Below, in pieces: positions 24,301 through 35,104 of a stretch of 64,000 nt of DNA (its first letter is position 1; every line of letters starts with the position of its first letter). The translations under genes were made by a program, and so were the position numbers. This DNA is from Seiridium cupressi. Lineage: Eukaryota; Ascomycota; Sordariomycetes; Amphisphaeriales; Sporocadaceae. The DNA lies in the NCBI GenBank assembly GCA_036674765.1, contig JARVKI010000059.1, positions 1 to 64,000 of the forward strand, written 5' to 3'. The notes beneath the pieces are model-generated. The model did no database searches. It saw only the letters and a list, made by a program, of their open reading frames with translations, and was not told the origin of the DNA.

Positions 24301-26954
24301 CTCTTCGCTGAGACTGTGACTGCATGTGTTGTTCGGGGATCTTCATCTTCCGGTGCGATGCTTTTAGGCAGTGGGGGTTCTTCTATGGCAATCATTGTGT
24401 TGCCACCAGCAGCGCTAAAGTTGTTGACCGCGGCAATACGTTTGCGGTCTTTTTCACGAGGCCAAGCTTGCTTCGTGTAAGGAATTCGCACGTTTCTCTC
24501 AGCCAGATCCGAAGGCAGCGCAGGGTTCAAGGTGTTCTTGATTCCTACGTGTGGGGGAATCATGCTTTTTTGGAACATGAGCAGAACCTTGACTAGGGCA
24601 GTAACGCCAGCAACAGCCTCTCCATGGCCGACGTTAGCCTTGACGGCCCCGACGTGAAGGGGTTGCCTCATGCTTCTCCGCTTAGGCCCGGCAGGTGCGA
24701 ATACGTCCGTCACTGATTTCATCTCCTCCTTGTCGCCGGCTTGGGTACCAGTCCCGTGCATTTCAATGTAACTAACGTCAAACGGGTCAATTCCTGCGGA
24801 ATTTAAGACTTTTCGGCTCAGGAAGGATTGCGCGCCAGCGTGTGGGTGTGTGATGGACACAGCTTCCGCGGAGTGGTTAGTAGCGGCTCCCAGAATGACA
24901 CCAAGGATATTATCATTATCGGTAAGGGCATCGTCCAGCCGTTTTAGGATAATAGAGCCTATTCCGTCTGCTCGGCAATATCCATCCGCTTCCGAATCCC
25001 AAGTTTTGCAAGCGTTAGGAGTTTTGGTCAAAAAGTGTCCGTGGCTTAAACCAGCAAAGGCATCTGAGTTGGTCAGTACGTTCATGCCTCCGGCCACCAC
25101 CATATCGGTGTCTCTGTTCCATAAGGATGTGCATGCCGTTTGGATGGTAGCTAGACTGGATGAACACGCAGTGTCAATACTAAAGCTCGGCCCAGAAAAC
25201 TTGAAAAAGTAGTTGATGCGTCCCGGTCCGAAAGCTCGGCAGCCTCCAGGAATGAAGTAGGTACTAATTTCTTGCGCGGTATTGACTTCTCGATAGTCGT
25301 CACTAGCCTGACCGTAAAACGTCCCAATCCGCTCAAGGCTGGTGGCCGATGTTCGATTGGCAACGTATCCAGCCTTTTCGAGCGCCTCGTATGCCGTAAC
25401 CAAGGCGAGTCTTTGCATGGGGTCTGTTTGTTGGGCTTCACGAGGCGACATGTTGAAGAAAGGTGCATCAAAAAGTCCGGGTTCGTCGATGAAACAGCCA
25501 TATGCCGTGTGGCTAGCATTCGTAGCTTTGCCGTTTGGGTCGTGGTGGGTCTTGATATCGAACCTATCAGCTGGGATGGTCCGATGCACATCCAGTCCTT
25601 TTTCTAGAAGATCCCAGAAACTCTCTGTATCTGTTGCCCCGCCTGGCATCCTACAAGACATGCCGACAATGGCAATCTTGGACTTACTGCTACCTCCCGA
25701 AATATCAGCAGCATTATTGAGGCTGGCAGCGACAGTTGGGATCAATTCAAGGGTGGAAACCTCCAGGCCAGGCTGCTTGGTTGAGAAAGCCGTTAATAGG
25801 TCGTAAATGGGCAGAGATTTCCGGAACACTAGGACTTGAATGTCCGAGCATGATGTAGTGTGCACTTGAGCTAGCACTGACTCGACGACAGTGTCCCATC
25901 GGATTTCCTTGGTCATAATCTCGGTAATAATCTGCCCAAACAGCTCGCTCGCAGTTTCTGCTACGAAACGCGTTCCTGTCGATGTGGCGAATGTAGTCAA
26001 TGCGGGCCGAGTGCGGGAGTCCAGTTGCCTCAATGAATCGGTTTTGAATACGACTTCGCCAATGTGGTCTTGATTATATATGTGCGCGGCATGACAAAGT
26101 CCACCAAAGACAGGAAGGTTGACAATCTTTTGTCCGCGAAAGAGTTCAGAGCTGAGAAAAAGGTGCTTCAATCTTGACGGCGGTCCGCTCACAGTGACTG
26201 AGTTGTGACTCCAGGCGCTGACAAAGATCTTGTTCGTGTTCGGCATTTTCTGGGCGATGTTAGCCCCCGGGGCATAAATCTTCTGCCACCTTTACCACTA
26301 ACCTCTTTGGCGTGAAACGCGTCCAACTCTTCGCTAGCTTCCTCGATAGTGACATCTGGGACAACAGCGGCCCATGATGCCGGGGTTGAGGTCTGGTCTC
26401 GCGATTCAAGATTGGACGAGACACGATTCACAACCACCCCCAATCGGAAGGCAAGTCGAACAGCTTCAGCACCAGCTACGGCCAAGTCGTACACACTCGG
26501 AGAGAGAGAAACGGCAGCGGTACTAAGAAGACCAAGACCCAGTCCTGCTAGAGCTGCGTTGCCAGTGTTCAAGTCATACTGTTCTGGGTGTTCTTCATAA
26601 AACCTAAGATTCGCCACAGTTAGTGTACAATATTGAAGAAGCGGCAGAATTGTCTCACGTGATAAGTGTTCCCAGTTGCAGCACGACTAGCAACACTCCA
26701 TCCACGGATGCCCCTAGCTCACCTTTCCGCAAATTGGTGTGCTCTATAAAATCGAAGACGGAATCGAAAGGTGGCACTTCTGTTCGAAGTGACGAAGGAA
26801 GCAGTCGTACTTCACCACGTACCGCGCCGGTAGCATTATCGAGGAACTGGGCCAGGTGTGCATGTCGTCTTTGCTTGCTCGAGATAGTCAGATTGCGAGC
26901 GAGCCCTGCCAGGTCATCATGAGGAAACTCGTTGCTGAAGTATAACAATTTCAT
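21381..26954 (-). CDS. mdpG-like: non-reducing polyketide synthase, SAT-KS-AT-PT-ACP without thioesterase
   Basis: Four exons on the minus strand: 26954-26659, 26603-26303, 26249-22764 and 22694-21381, with introns of 55, 53 and 69 bp, giving 1798 residues. Domains by rough residue: SAT 1-370, KS 388-815 (Cys561 in [10 protein letters not shown], His697 in EMHGTGT, His741), malonyl-AT about 920-1230 (Ser1016 in GHSLGEY, His1119), PT about 1310-1640 (His1351 in GHKMNG, Asp1540 in PYFIDS), one ACP about 1720-1798 (Ser1757 in LGIDSLMS). It ends right after the ACP, so release needs a separate enzyme. This layout is that of atrochrysone carboxylic acid synthases (MdpG, ACAS types), which make an octaketide. 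The SAT motif GxCxG reads GLGLG (119-123), lacking the Cys. A longer N-terminus from 27080 is open, but the chosen Met ([11 protein letters not shown]) matches the usual SAT start. Confidence 0.95.
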
Positions 26955-27742
26955 GTTGGAGATATTATCAGGAGACTCTGATGTCGAAGGAGTGCTAGAT
27001 CGCATTGCAGTCTGTTGGATACGAAAGAGACTGCCACAGAATCCCCAGACGAGAGTCCGACCGACCAAAAAGTCAAACAAAGACGTAGGCCACTATCTAT
27101 CCTGATCTTGCTAGCAGCACATCAAAAGTTGATCAGGGCGATGTAGTGCTGTATCAATCCAGAGAGACCTGTTCTGTTTGTAACAACAGTCGCTCTGGGG
27201 AACAATCTATAGTCGAGACGTAAAATGATCTTATGAGGTTCCATATCAATAAGAAATACTAAGGGCTCGATATGTACCGCATTTTGCTAGAGTAAGCCTT
27301 GTCCCGTCGCCGATGATCGTATGCATCGGGCAAAGCAGGAAAAATGCCGTCTTACCTAATTCAGCTGAGAAATAATGCTGGCAAAACAACAGGGATCTCG
27401 GGTATCGGAGAGTGACGCATGTCAGAATTCTAATAAAGTTCCGATCCGAGTTCGGGTACATTGTATACATCGCCGGGCTGTGCAGCGGACATCCACTGGA
27501 TCCACCACCAGTATTATGGAATCCGACCCAAGTCTGACCCACCTCGGGCAGCTTGCTGCCTTTCCGAGTCAGAGCCGATGATTAGGTGGGCGTAAGTTCA
27601 ACCTAGAATGTAGGATAACCTAATTGATACGGTGCAGTCTGTATCGGCTCTGAAAATTGCCAAATCGTCAGAACAACATCTTACATTACCTGGAAAGAGA
27701 TTATAATGGGGACAGGATAGCAACGGTTACTCGAAGAGCAGA
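26955..27742. promoter_or_regulatory. divergent promoter of PKS and thioesterase
   Basis: 788 bp between two head-to-head genes that must act together. It holds TCGGGTATCGG at 27398-27408, a near-palindrome site ATGGAATCCGA at 27516-27526, and an 11-bp perfect inverted repeat TCAGAGCCGAT (27569-27579) / ATCGGCTCTGA (27643-27653). Co-regulation through these elements is inference. Confidence 0.55.
27398..27408 (+). promoter_or_regulatory. TCGGGTATCGG element, PKS/thioesterase promoter
   Basis: This 11-mer occurs exactly again, inverted, at 33044-33054, and with one change at 51301-51311. It fits TCG(N5)CGG. Confidence 0.45.
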
Positions 27743-28781
27743 ATGGAAAACAAAGGCGGTTATCATATGACAAGCGATGTTTTGAACGTCTGCGCATTTA
27801 GGGATTATCTTGATGCACAGCTCAAGCAACTGCCATCATTGCTGGATGTGCAGCAGATCAGCCCACGTGTGATTCGTGTGCTGGGTCAAAATCCTGGAGA
27901 GGTACGTAGAAGTTTAGAAAGGAACAACAAAGATAATGCGATGTTTTGATATAAATTTAGATGACTAACTACTCTCCTACCAGTTTACACTGCAAGGCAC
28001 GAACACCTACATCGTGGGGACTGGCCATTCGAGATTGATCATCGACACTGGACAGGGGGTTCTCCAATGGATACATAATATTGTATCTACAGTTGAAGAC
28101 ATGGGCATCGTTTTATCCCATGTCCTCCTCACCCACTGGCACGACGACCATACCGGGGGCGTGGCGGATCTAATAAAGTTATATCCGCATCTAACAACAG
28201 CGATATACAAGAATTCTTCCGAGAGAAATCAGAAAGAGATAGTGGATGGCCAGTTGTTTCGCGTTGAAGGAGCCACAATTCGGGCTTTATACACTCCAGG
28301 TCATGCGCATGATCACATGTGCTTCGTTTTGGAGGAGGAGTGTGTCATGTTCACAGGAGACAACATACTCGGCCATGGAACCACTGCTGTCGAAGACCTT
28401 GGCCTCCTCATGTCGAGTTGGCGAGAGATGCTCACCCAGAATTGTGAACGGGGTTATCCAGGGCATGGTGAAGTAATCTACAAGCTTAGCCACAAGATCT
28501 CTAGCCAGTTAGCGGGCAAGATTAAGCGGGAGAAAGCGGTATTGGACGCTCTGCAACGCATTCGTGGGGAGAAACGTCTCGCTGTAGCAGCAAGACGGGT
28601 GAGTGTTAGTACAGAACAGTTGGTATCAGTGATGCATGGGAAAGACATGAAGGAAAATGTACGAGCGTTGGTGCTCGAGCCATTCCTGAATGAAATTTTA
28701 CGAAAACTCGCAGAAGATGGCATTGTGGGGTTTGAGGTTTGCAACGGAGAAAAAAGATGGTTCCGACTGCAGATAGTTTAG
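27743..28781 (+). CDS. mdpF-like: metallo-beta-lactamase-type thioesterase
   Basis: Exons 27743-27901 and 27984-28781, intron 82 bp, 318 residues. The metal site is the classic LLTHWHDDHTGG (His104, His106, Asp108, His109), followed by TPGHAHDHMCF and FTGDNILGHG, as in MdpF, ACTE and AptB. These enzymes hydrolyse the ACP-bound product of thioesterase-less PKSs, here expected to yield atrochrysone carboxylic acid. The C-terminal helical part (about 200-318) has the winged-helix-like tail of the LACTB2 group. It is divergently paired with the PKS. The acceptor at 27983 restores FTLQGTNTYIVG, a conserved stretch of the family. Confidence 0.93.
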
Positions 28782-29113
28782 CAGCTAAAAAATCACCTCT
28801 TAGAGTTTTCGCAGCCCACGAGCCTACTACGATGGAACAAGCTACTCCAATCAGCTGCTGCACTAGTTCATCTTTTGAGACCGGGAGTTCTCAACCTTTG
28901 CGAAATCCGTGTGTCGGAGTCATCTAAACATTCACGCACTTATTTATCGTATTTGAATTTACAGAACTAGTATATAGTTGTTGATATCATATTGTACGAT
29001 GAAACTCGTTTTGGAAGGAACAACATAACCCCAAGGTAACAGAATCTAGTTCTCCAAGTGGCCGCAAGACTCCGAAGATACTCATGACTATCTATGGTAT
29101 GTAAAAGTCAAGA
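28782..29113. other. convergent intergenic
   Basis: 332 bp between two converging 3' ends. No coding or structural signal seen. Confidence 0.4.
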
Positions 29114-30043
29114 TTAAGACCCTCCATCGACACCGATAACCTTGCCGTTGACCCATTCTCCTTCTTTGCTGGCCAAGAAGACCACAGCATTGGCGATATC
29201 GACAGGAAAGCCGTTGCGGGCGAGCGGCGAAGCATGAGCAGCCATCTGACCCAGTCAGTATACCAAGTTACACTTCCAATGTTCGGGAAATGCCTACCTG
29301 CTGGCGCTCCTCAGCAGTGTATTTCTCACCACCTGGAATGTAGTGCTGTGAGACGGCGTGAAACATATCGGTCACAGTACCTCCAGGGGCAACGGCATTA
29401 ACAGTGATCTTCTTCCTGCCACAATCGATGGCCAGAACCTTAACGAATGATTCAATTGCTCCTTTTGAGCCTGAATACAGAGAGTGACGAGGGACAGCAA
29501 AGGCGTGGGCGGTGTTGGAGCTCATCAGAATAATCCTGCCACCCTCATTGAGATGTTTGTATGCTTCTCGCGCAACGAAAAACTGTCCACGGGTGTTGAT
29601 AGTGAAAACACGATCAAATTCCTCCTGTGGATAGAGAAGAAGAGAATTAGCATTGCACAAGATGTACACCGGCCATTGGCAATTGGGAGTAGGTCATATC
29701 ATACCTCAGTGACCTCTTCGAGGTGGCCGAACGATACCACGCCAGCATTTGAGCAGACAATGTCCAGTCCACCCCAAATCTTGACGGCTTCGTCGAACAG
29801 CCGAACAGTCTGCGGCACCTTGCTAACATCGGCTTGCAATGCAATTGAATCTGTGCCTAGAAGCTTGATCTCCCCGACCAGCTTCTCGGCCGATTCTTTA
29901 GAGTTGGCATAATTTACAATCACTTTAGCCCCTGCTCGACCTAACTCAGTTGCCATTGCTGCCCCGATGCCTCGGCCGGAGCCGGTGACGAGGGCAACCT
30001 TGCCATCAAGGCGAAATGGAATGTGGGAAGTGGTCGATGACAT
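29114..30043 (-). CDS. mdpC-like: short-chain reductase, tetrahydroxynaphthalene/emodin reductase type
   Basis: Exons 30043-29705, 29624-29298 and 29245-29114 (introns 80 and 52 bp) give 265 residues, the normal length of fungal naphthol reductases. The NADPH fold opens with [19 protein letters not shown]. The catalytic region has MSSNTAHAF and [11 protein letters not shown] (Tyr-xxx-Lys). The C-terminus ends [15 protein letters not shown]. The family includes T4HN reductase, versicolorin reductase and MdpC. MdpC reduces emodin hydroquinone as the first step of removing a phenolic OH. It is divergently transcribed from the dehydratase-like gene, its expected partner. It could instead act on a naphthol as in melanin formation, but the PKS type argues against that. 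Confidence 0.92.
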
Positions 30044-30503
30044 GGCAGCAAAGTTGATAAAGTACTCTGTGAGAATTTATACCGTCTTGGAAAGCGAATA
30101 ATCAGGTACAGTCTACTGGATGTGACAGCGAGAAGGCTACAGCAATACCCTTAAGTGTGATGGTCATGAAGTCGAACCACCGGACAATCCAAATTGTCCA
30201 ATTTTCCAATTGTCCGCAGTTTTCTATAGCTGCGAGCAGCCAATAGAAAATGTCGCGCTTTTCGCAAAATTCCGTTGAAAAGAGGTTGCTGTTGACAAAC
30301 CCATAGGCCGATAGTGTCCCATATCGGAAGCCGACATAAGGTTTTGTGGGGCCTTCCTTATCCCTCGATCACTAAAGGATATTAGACTAGTACGTCTAAC
30401 AAAAGAGGTGATCAAAAATACCAGGTACATACATTCGTAACATTTTCATCACCTAAAACTTAGTTATTTCGTGTTACTGGCCCACATTATCCTGCCTGTC
30501 AAA
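30044..30503. promoter_or_regulatory. divergent promoter of SDR and dehydratase
   Basis: 460 bp. It holds TCGGAAGCCGA at 30324-30334, and a cluster of CGGACAAT (30181-30188), ATTGTCC (30193-30199) and ATTGTCCG (30209-30216), the outer pair being a perfect inverted repeat. The two genes act on consecutive steps in the mdp pathway, so joint control is expected. Confidence 0.55.
30324..30334. promoter_or_regulatory. TCGGANNCCGA palindrome, SDR/dehydratase promoter
   Basis: Exact TCGGAAGCCGA, 170 bp before the dehydratase ATG and 281 bp before the SDR ATG. It matches the AflR-type site TCG(N5)CGA. Confidence 0.6.
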
Positions 30504-31107
30504 ATGTCCTCCCAACCGGCAGCTGATGATGTCATCGGATGCCTGGCCGCTCTATTCGAATGGGCAGAAAGCTTTGACACAAAGGTATGCGCTACACGTT
30601 TTATGCAAAAGCTGTCTTGTGTTGTCAACTGGACAAAACTTATAGGGTGCAGGACTGGGGACGTTTGCGTGCCAACCTCGCACCGACAATGCGGGTCAGT
30701 GCTCGTACAAAGTCTTATTGAGGCCCGACCACCACTTAACAAAAAAACAGGTAGACTATCGCCACGTAATGGGCAAGATTTGGGAAGACATGGCCGCCGA
30801 CGATTTCATCCCCTTGGCCTCGAATCCTCATTTCCTGGGCGACCCACTGTTGAAGACCCAGCACTTCATCGGGGCTTCCAGATGGGAGGAGACCTCGAAA
30901 GATGAGATCACCGGCCGACACCAGGTTCGCGTTGCCCACCAGCGGTATACGGATAGTGCTATGAAAGAGGTCGCAATGAAGGGCCACGCGCATGGTGGTG
31001 CCACTACTTGGTACAAAAGGGTCGATGGCGTTTGGAAGTTCGCTGGTCTCTGCCCCGATATTCGGTGGTCAGAGTACAAGTATGATGAGATTTTTGGGGA
31101 GCACTAG
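30504..31107 (+). CDS. mdpB-like: scytalone dehydratase-like protein
   Basis: Exons 30504-30584, 30653-30694 and 30751-31107 (introns 68 and 56 bp) give 159 residues. The acceptor at 30652 joins ESFDTK to DWGRLRANLAPT, the standard opening of scytalone dehydratases. Then come VDYRHVMGKIWEDM, KTQHFIGASRWE, RVAHQRY and WKFAGLCPDIRWSEY, carrying the Tyr, Asp and His residues of this cone-shaped fold. In the monodictyphenone pathway the MdpB-type dehydratase removes water after MdpC reduction. Length and motifs look complete. A role in DHN melanin is less likely because the local PKS is of the anthrone type. Confidence 0.9.
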
Positions 31108-31683
31108 ATCAAAATTACATGATAAATGCATGTTCTTACACTGGACTATAATTATCCGGCATTCATTTGTAAACTGGCGTGGTGTTTCCATGCTACGTAC
31201 GTCAATGATACGGAGCTCTCGAACGTTAAGGCTAGTTCATTGGGTGACAGACATTCTTGAGAAGGTCGGGTAGTGTAAATCTATACAACATTGTAGCTAG
31301 GCTTGTGGTGTCCTCCTGGAGTAAAGACCCTATCATTGTGATGGAGTAAAGAACAGAGAAAAGTGAGCCTGCCACAAATGGCAGACTCAAAGAGTAAAAG
31401 TCTCAAGGATGTGTACATGAAAAGAAAGATAAGATTATAAAATGTACGTTCTGGATATCTTTGTTTCTGAATAGTATATTATGCAATTGGTAGCAGATTC
31501 AAACTCTAAATTATACGAAATTCAAAACATCAGGCAGTTCTTCGTCTTCTTCATATTATAAGACGGCGAATCACTATCTTGTTCCCTCTAACGTGGTGAA
31601 CGCTCTATAGGAGAGTATATAAGCGTCAATGCTAAACAACCTCACAATATATCCTTTCATTAACTACGTGGAAGAAAAACTAT
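31108..31683. other. convergent intergenic
   Basis: 576 bp between converging 3' ends. AT-leaning, with nothing recognised. Confidence 0.4.
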
Positions 31684-32472
31684 CTAAGCCGGCCCGGTTG
31701 ACGGTAGATAGTTGTGTAGCCATGGAAAGAAGTGCCTCAGCAAACCAACAGTAATACACATTGGCGTTCCCGGAGGGAACTTGGCACCGCCATTGGTGTT
31801 GATAACACCGACATTTTCCATGTCATACCGGCCCTCGGGATCATTGGCGGCTTCAATCATGGCAGCAGCAAGATCGAAGTAAGAGATGAACGACTCTTGC
31901 TTATCTAGACTCAGCTTGTGGCCTCGCTGCACGTCGAGAGATAGTCCGCCTGGCTTAATATAGATGGTGGTCAGCCAGTCTTCCTCAGCGCGGAGCATTT
32001 GCTCTGCCACCTTCAGGTCGTCGTACACGTTGGAAGCCGCAGCCTTCATTATGGGCTTAAACCAACCCGGCATGTCGCGATTGAGGTGCTCATCAATCGT
32101 GGCGGACGAGAGGAGGAGGATCTTCGGAATGGTAGCATTCGGGCCTTGCTGTTCCTTCAGCTTGGCCAACGCGGTGATGATGGTCCTGACCGAGTCTTGA
32201 GACATGTGGCAGCCAGGCACGTTATCGTTGGTTGTTATAGTCAAAAAGACAGCTCGGCAACCGCGAAGACAGTTGACGAATAGATCTACGTCATAGATGC
32301 TCCCTTCAAAAACCTCCACCCTCTTGTTGTCGATTATTATAGGAAGCTGTGTCGCCAGCTTGGTCTTGTTTCGACAATAGGCATGGACCTTAGAGTTGGG
32401 TAGTTGTAAGATAAGCTCGACCAGACATTTGCCAGTGTTACCTGTTGAGCCTAGGACTGCAGAAGTGGCCAT
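31684..32472 (-). CDS. mdpK-like: NmrA-like NAD(P)-binding oxidoreductase
   Basis: Single exon, 262 residues. The N-terminus [18 protein letters not shown] is the GxxGxxG Rossmann motif of the NmrA/atypical SDR group. [12 protein letters not shown], and [18 protein letters not shown] with the Tyr region, follow; the C-terminus has a Pro/Gly-rich tail. Close families in polyketide clusters are AflX/OrdB and MdpK, NAD(P)-binding proteins used in anthraquinone ring oxidation or rearrangement. The exact reaction is unknown. A perfect TCGGAACCCGA lies 204-214 bp upstream. It may share its 1.3-kb promoter region with the divergent aldo-keto reductase. Confidence 0.82.
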   Translation of the reverse strand: MATSAVLGSTGNTGKCLVELILQLPNSKVHAYCRNKTKLATQLPIIIDNKRVEVFEGSIYDVDLFVNCLRGCRAVFLTITTNDNVPGCHMSQDSVRTIITALAKLKEQQGPNATIPKILLLSSATIDEHLNRDMPGWFKPIMKAAASNVYDDLKVAEQMLRAEEDWLTTIYIKPGGLSLDVQRGHKLSLDKQESFISYFDLAAAMIEAANDPEGRYDMENVGVINTNGGAKFPPGTPMCITVGLLRHFFPWLHNYLPSTGPA

Positions 32473-32675
32473 TTTTGGAATGCCTTGTTGGTTTATGTCT
32501 TCAATTTGTGTTTAAAAATATTTAAAATCTTGCAGTCCAAGAAATCGTCTGTTGTTTCGCTGGGAAAATGCAGAAGCCATAGCTGAAGACCGGTATTTAG
32601 TCTTTGCCCCAGTTACTGTCACCTGTATTACGGATACAAGCATAGCCATTAGCTCAAGCATACAATTTGAGGCAT

Positions 32676-32686
32676 TCGGAACCCGA
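32676..32686. promoter_or_regulatory. TCGGANNCCGA palindrome, NmrA-like promoter
   Basis: Exact TCGGAACCCGA, 204 bp before the NmrA-like ATG and identical in all 11 bases to the copy at 62959. Confidence 0.6.
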
Positions 32687-33043
32687 GACGCTAATCTGAA
32701 TCAAGAAAAGGGATCATGTCTGGATGCTAGACTGAGAGCTGTGGCCGGCTTTAACCCACCATAAGGAACCACGTGCCCGTTGAGCGTCAGACTGTCCTAT
32801 ATTAGACTAATTTTCAAATCAGCAATGAAACGGGTGGGCACTCCAGGCGTCCGAATTGCTCGGATCTACGGAATACGGACTTTTCACATTTCTGCGAGCA
32901 CCTGTCACTGTGTAGTTGGAATGGATCAGTTGTCGTGCACGCAAAGCCAATAGGTCACACCAGCTAGTTAGAATCCCTAGGACCCCTACTCTGTGGCTGG
33001 TTACTACCGGAGATAGCAGCTTGCTTTAGTGTAGTCCGGGTGC

Positions 33044-33054
33044 CCGATACCCGA
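33044..33054 (-). promoter_or_regulatory. TCGGGTATCGG element, NmrA/aldo-keto reductase promoter
   Basis: Reverse-strand exact copy of the element in the PKS/thioesterase promoter. Confidence 0.45.
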
Positions 33055-33769
33055 TCTGTCGATCTTTACACATGTACCATCGGCGCTTAATCTACTGACC
33101 GCCCCGTGCTTTGGTGAGATTCGCCAATTCCGAGCACCATTTTGCCTCCAAGCCATCGCTAGTGGCAGCCTGCTCTGCTACCTATTCAGTCCGTTGCCGG
33201 AGTCCGAGGCTGCAGATAGGCAAAGCCATTGGTGGGACTGACTACATGCACTGGGGTTGACCTCCGCGAGGTCGACTGCATGGCGGGGTAGGACGCACAT
33301 GTCCATTTCCAATATCCCGCGCGGTCAACCCCCGGCCAACGCCCACCATGAGATTACCTAGAGACCGCCCTAGTCCTGCGTTTGGTGGCATGCACGCCCA
33401 GCGATCCTGAACTCATCTCCACCAACGCACTCTGTCCCCGACGATTCGCTGCTCTGAAAGCAGTCATGGAACCCATCCGCAGCAGATGCTGGATGGATTG
33501 AGAATTCATGTTTCATTTGTCATTCTTAATCGCCATGATGGGCTTGTCCGTTTATCGCCTCGGCAACGAAATAGCTACTGCATCGTCACTCTACCGGACA
33601 TGTTCCAAATGCCGAAGGGGCGACAAGGACTAGGTATTAGCAACAGCAGCCCAGAAGGTAATACTCCGTGCTCATACATTAGATCGTTGTAGCTCATTCC
33701 TATCACCAACGTCAACTTTAGCATCACCACAACCTCACACGCCTCATTCACTCTAGTCCCGTCATCAAG

Positions 33770-35104
33770 ATGGCCTTCATGCCCCCCACCCCACCAAAGA
33801 GTCTGCTTGGCAGACATCGGTTACTCGCCCCGTCTGCTTCCGTCCGCGTGAGCCCTCTATGCCTCGGAGGCATGAGTAAGTATACTCCCGGTCTGGCGTA
33901 TCAAAGCTGCCATCGCTTATATCAACCTGCAGGTATTGGCAATGCTTGGCAGTTTGGCATGGGCGAGTGTACCAAAGAAATGGCCTTTGAGCTTTTGGAC
34001 ACCTTCTATGATCTTGGCGGAAACTTCATCGACACGGCCAATACCTATCAGGGTGGTGAGAGTGAGCAATGGATTGGCGAGTGGATGGCCAAGAACAACC
34101 GCCGGTCTGAGATGGTTGTTTCCACCAAGTACACCATGAGCCCAAAGACTGGCCACCCAATTCAGCAGAGCAACTATGGTGGCACTGGTGCCAAGAGTTT
34201 GCATCTGTCAATTCACAACAGTTTGAAGGCACTCCAGACTGACTATGTCGATATTGTAAAGAATTTACCCTTTCCTTGGCTGTAGAGATTCCGTTGGACT
34301 AACACTAGCCCAGCTCTATGTCCATTGTTGGGATTACGCCACAGAGATCTCGGAGCTGATGCATTCGCTGAATGTTCTGATCAACCAGGGCAAAATTCTT
34401 TACCTCGGTATCAGCGACGCTCCTGCCTGGATCGTCACCAAGGCCAACATGTACGCTCGCCAGAACGGTCTCCGCCCCTTCTCCCTGTACCAAGGCCGCT
34501 ACTCTGTACAGGAACGTGATCTGGAGCGGGAGATAATCCCCATGTGCCAAGAGGAGGGTATGGCCTTGCAGCCCTTTGGTGTCCTTGGTAGCGGTCTTTT
34601 CAAGTCCCCCGATAAGCCTGACACTGGTGCCCGCAATATGCCCCCACCCATGCTCATTGGTCGTGAGGATTCCATGTCTAAAGTCCTGGACGCTGTTGCA
34701 AAGAGACACAACGTTCCCATTACCAGCGTAGCACTTGCATATACACTTCAGAAGGTGAACACAATACTCTTCTGTGATTCTTGCTCTTCGACGCTCGTTG
34801 CTAACGAAATTTGCTGCAGGCTCCTAATGTTTTTCCTGTCCTAGGTGGTCGCAAGCCCGAGCACTTGAAGGCCAACATCGAGGCGCTCAGCCTCGAGCTG
34901 ACGTCAGAGGACGTACAGGAGATCGAAAAGGGCTACGATTTCGATATTGGCTTCCCCCATACGTTCATGGGCTTCGGTGGCATGATTAGGGCTCCTCAAG
35001 ACATTAACGTCCTGACGATGATGGGGTACTTCGATTATGTCGCTCCCCAAAAGGCCATCCTGCCGCACAAGGGCGAAATCACTGCACCTCAGGTTCCTGC
35101 TTGA
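33770..35104 (+). CDS. aldo-keto reductase, norsolorinic acid reductase-like
   Basis: Exons 33770-33875, 33933-34255, 34314-34754 and 34820-35104 (introns 57, 58 and 65 bp) give 384 residues. This is the length of the fungal aryl-alcohol-dehydrogenase/norsolorinic acid reductase (AflF/StcV) branch. Catalytic residues are visible: Asp and Tyr in DTANTYQGGESEQW, Lys in STKYTM and His in YVHCWDY. NADPH-site segments GISDAPAW, SLYQGRYS and PVLGGRKPEHLKAN follow. It probably reduces a carbonyl on an anthraquinone intermediate or side group, though the substrate is unknown. It faces the NmrA-like gene across a 1.3-kb region with several cluster palindromes. Confidence 0.88.

Larger units (their letters stand above)
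32473..33769. promoter_or_regulatory. long divergent promoter of NmrA-like and aldo-keto reductase genes
   Basis: 1.3 kb without genes. It holds TCGGAACCCGA (32676-32686), an inverted repeat TCCGA-N5-TCGGA (32850-32864), TCGGGTATCGG on the minus strand (33044-33054) and GACCTC-CGC-GAGGTC (33259-33273). Apart from these palindromes I see no structure. Confidence 0.5.

Noticed and set aside
29114..31107. DHN-melanin genes (T4HN reductase and scytalone dehydratase)
   Set aside because: The linked PKS lacks a terminal thioesterase and comes with EthD/DUF1772 and beta-lactamase-type partners, which fits the emodin/monodictyphenone branch instead.
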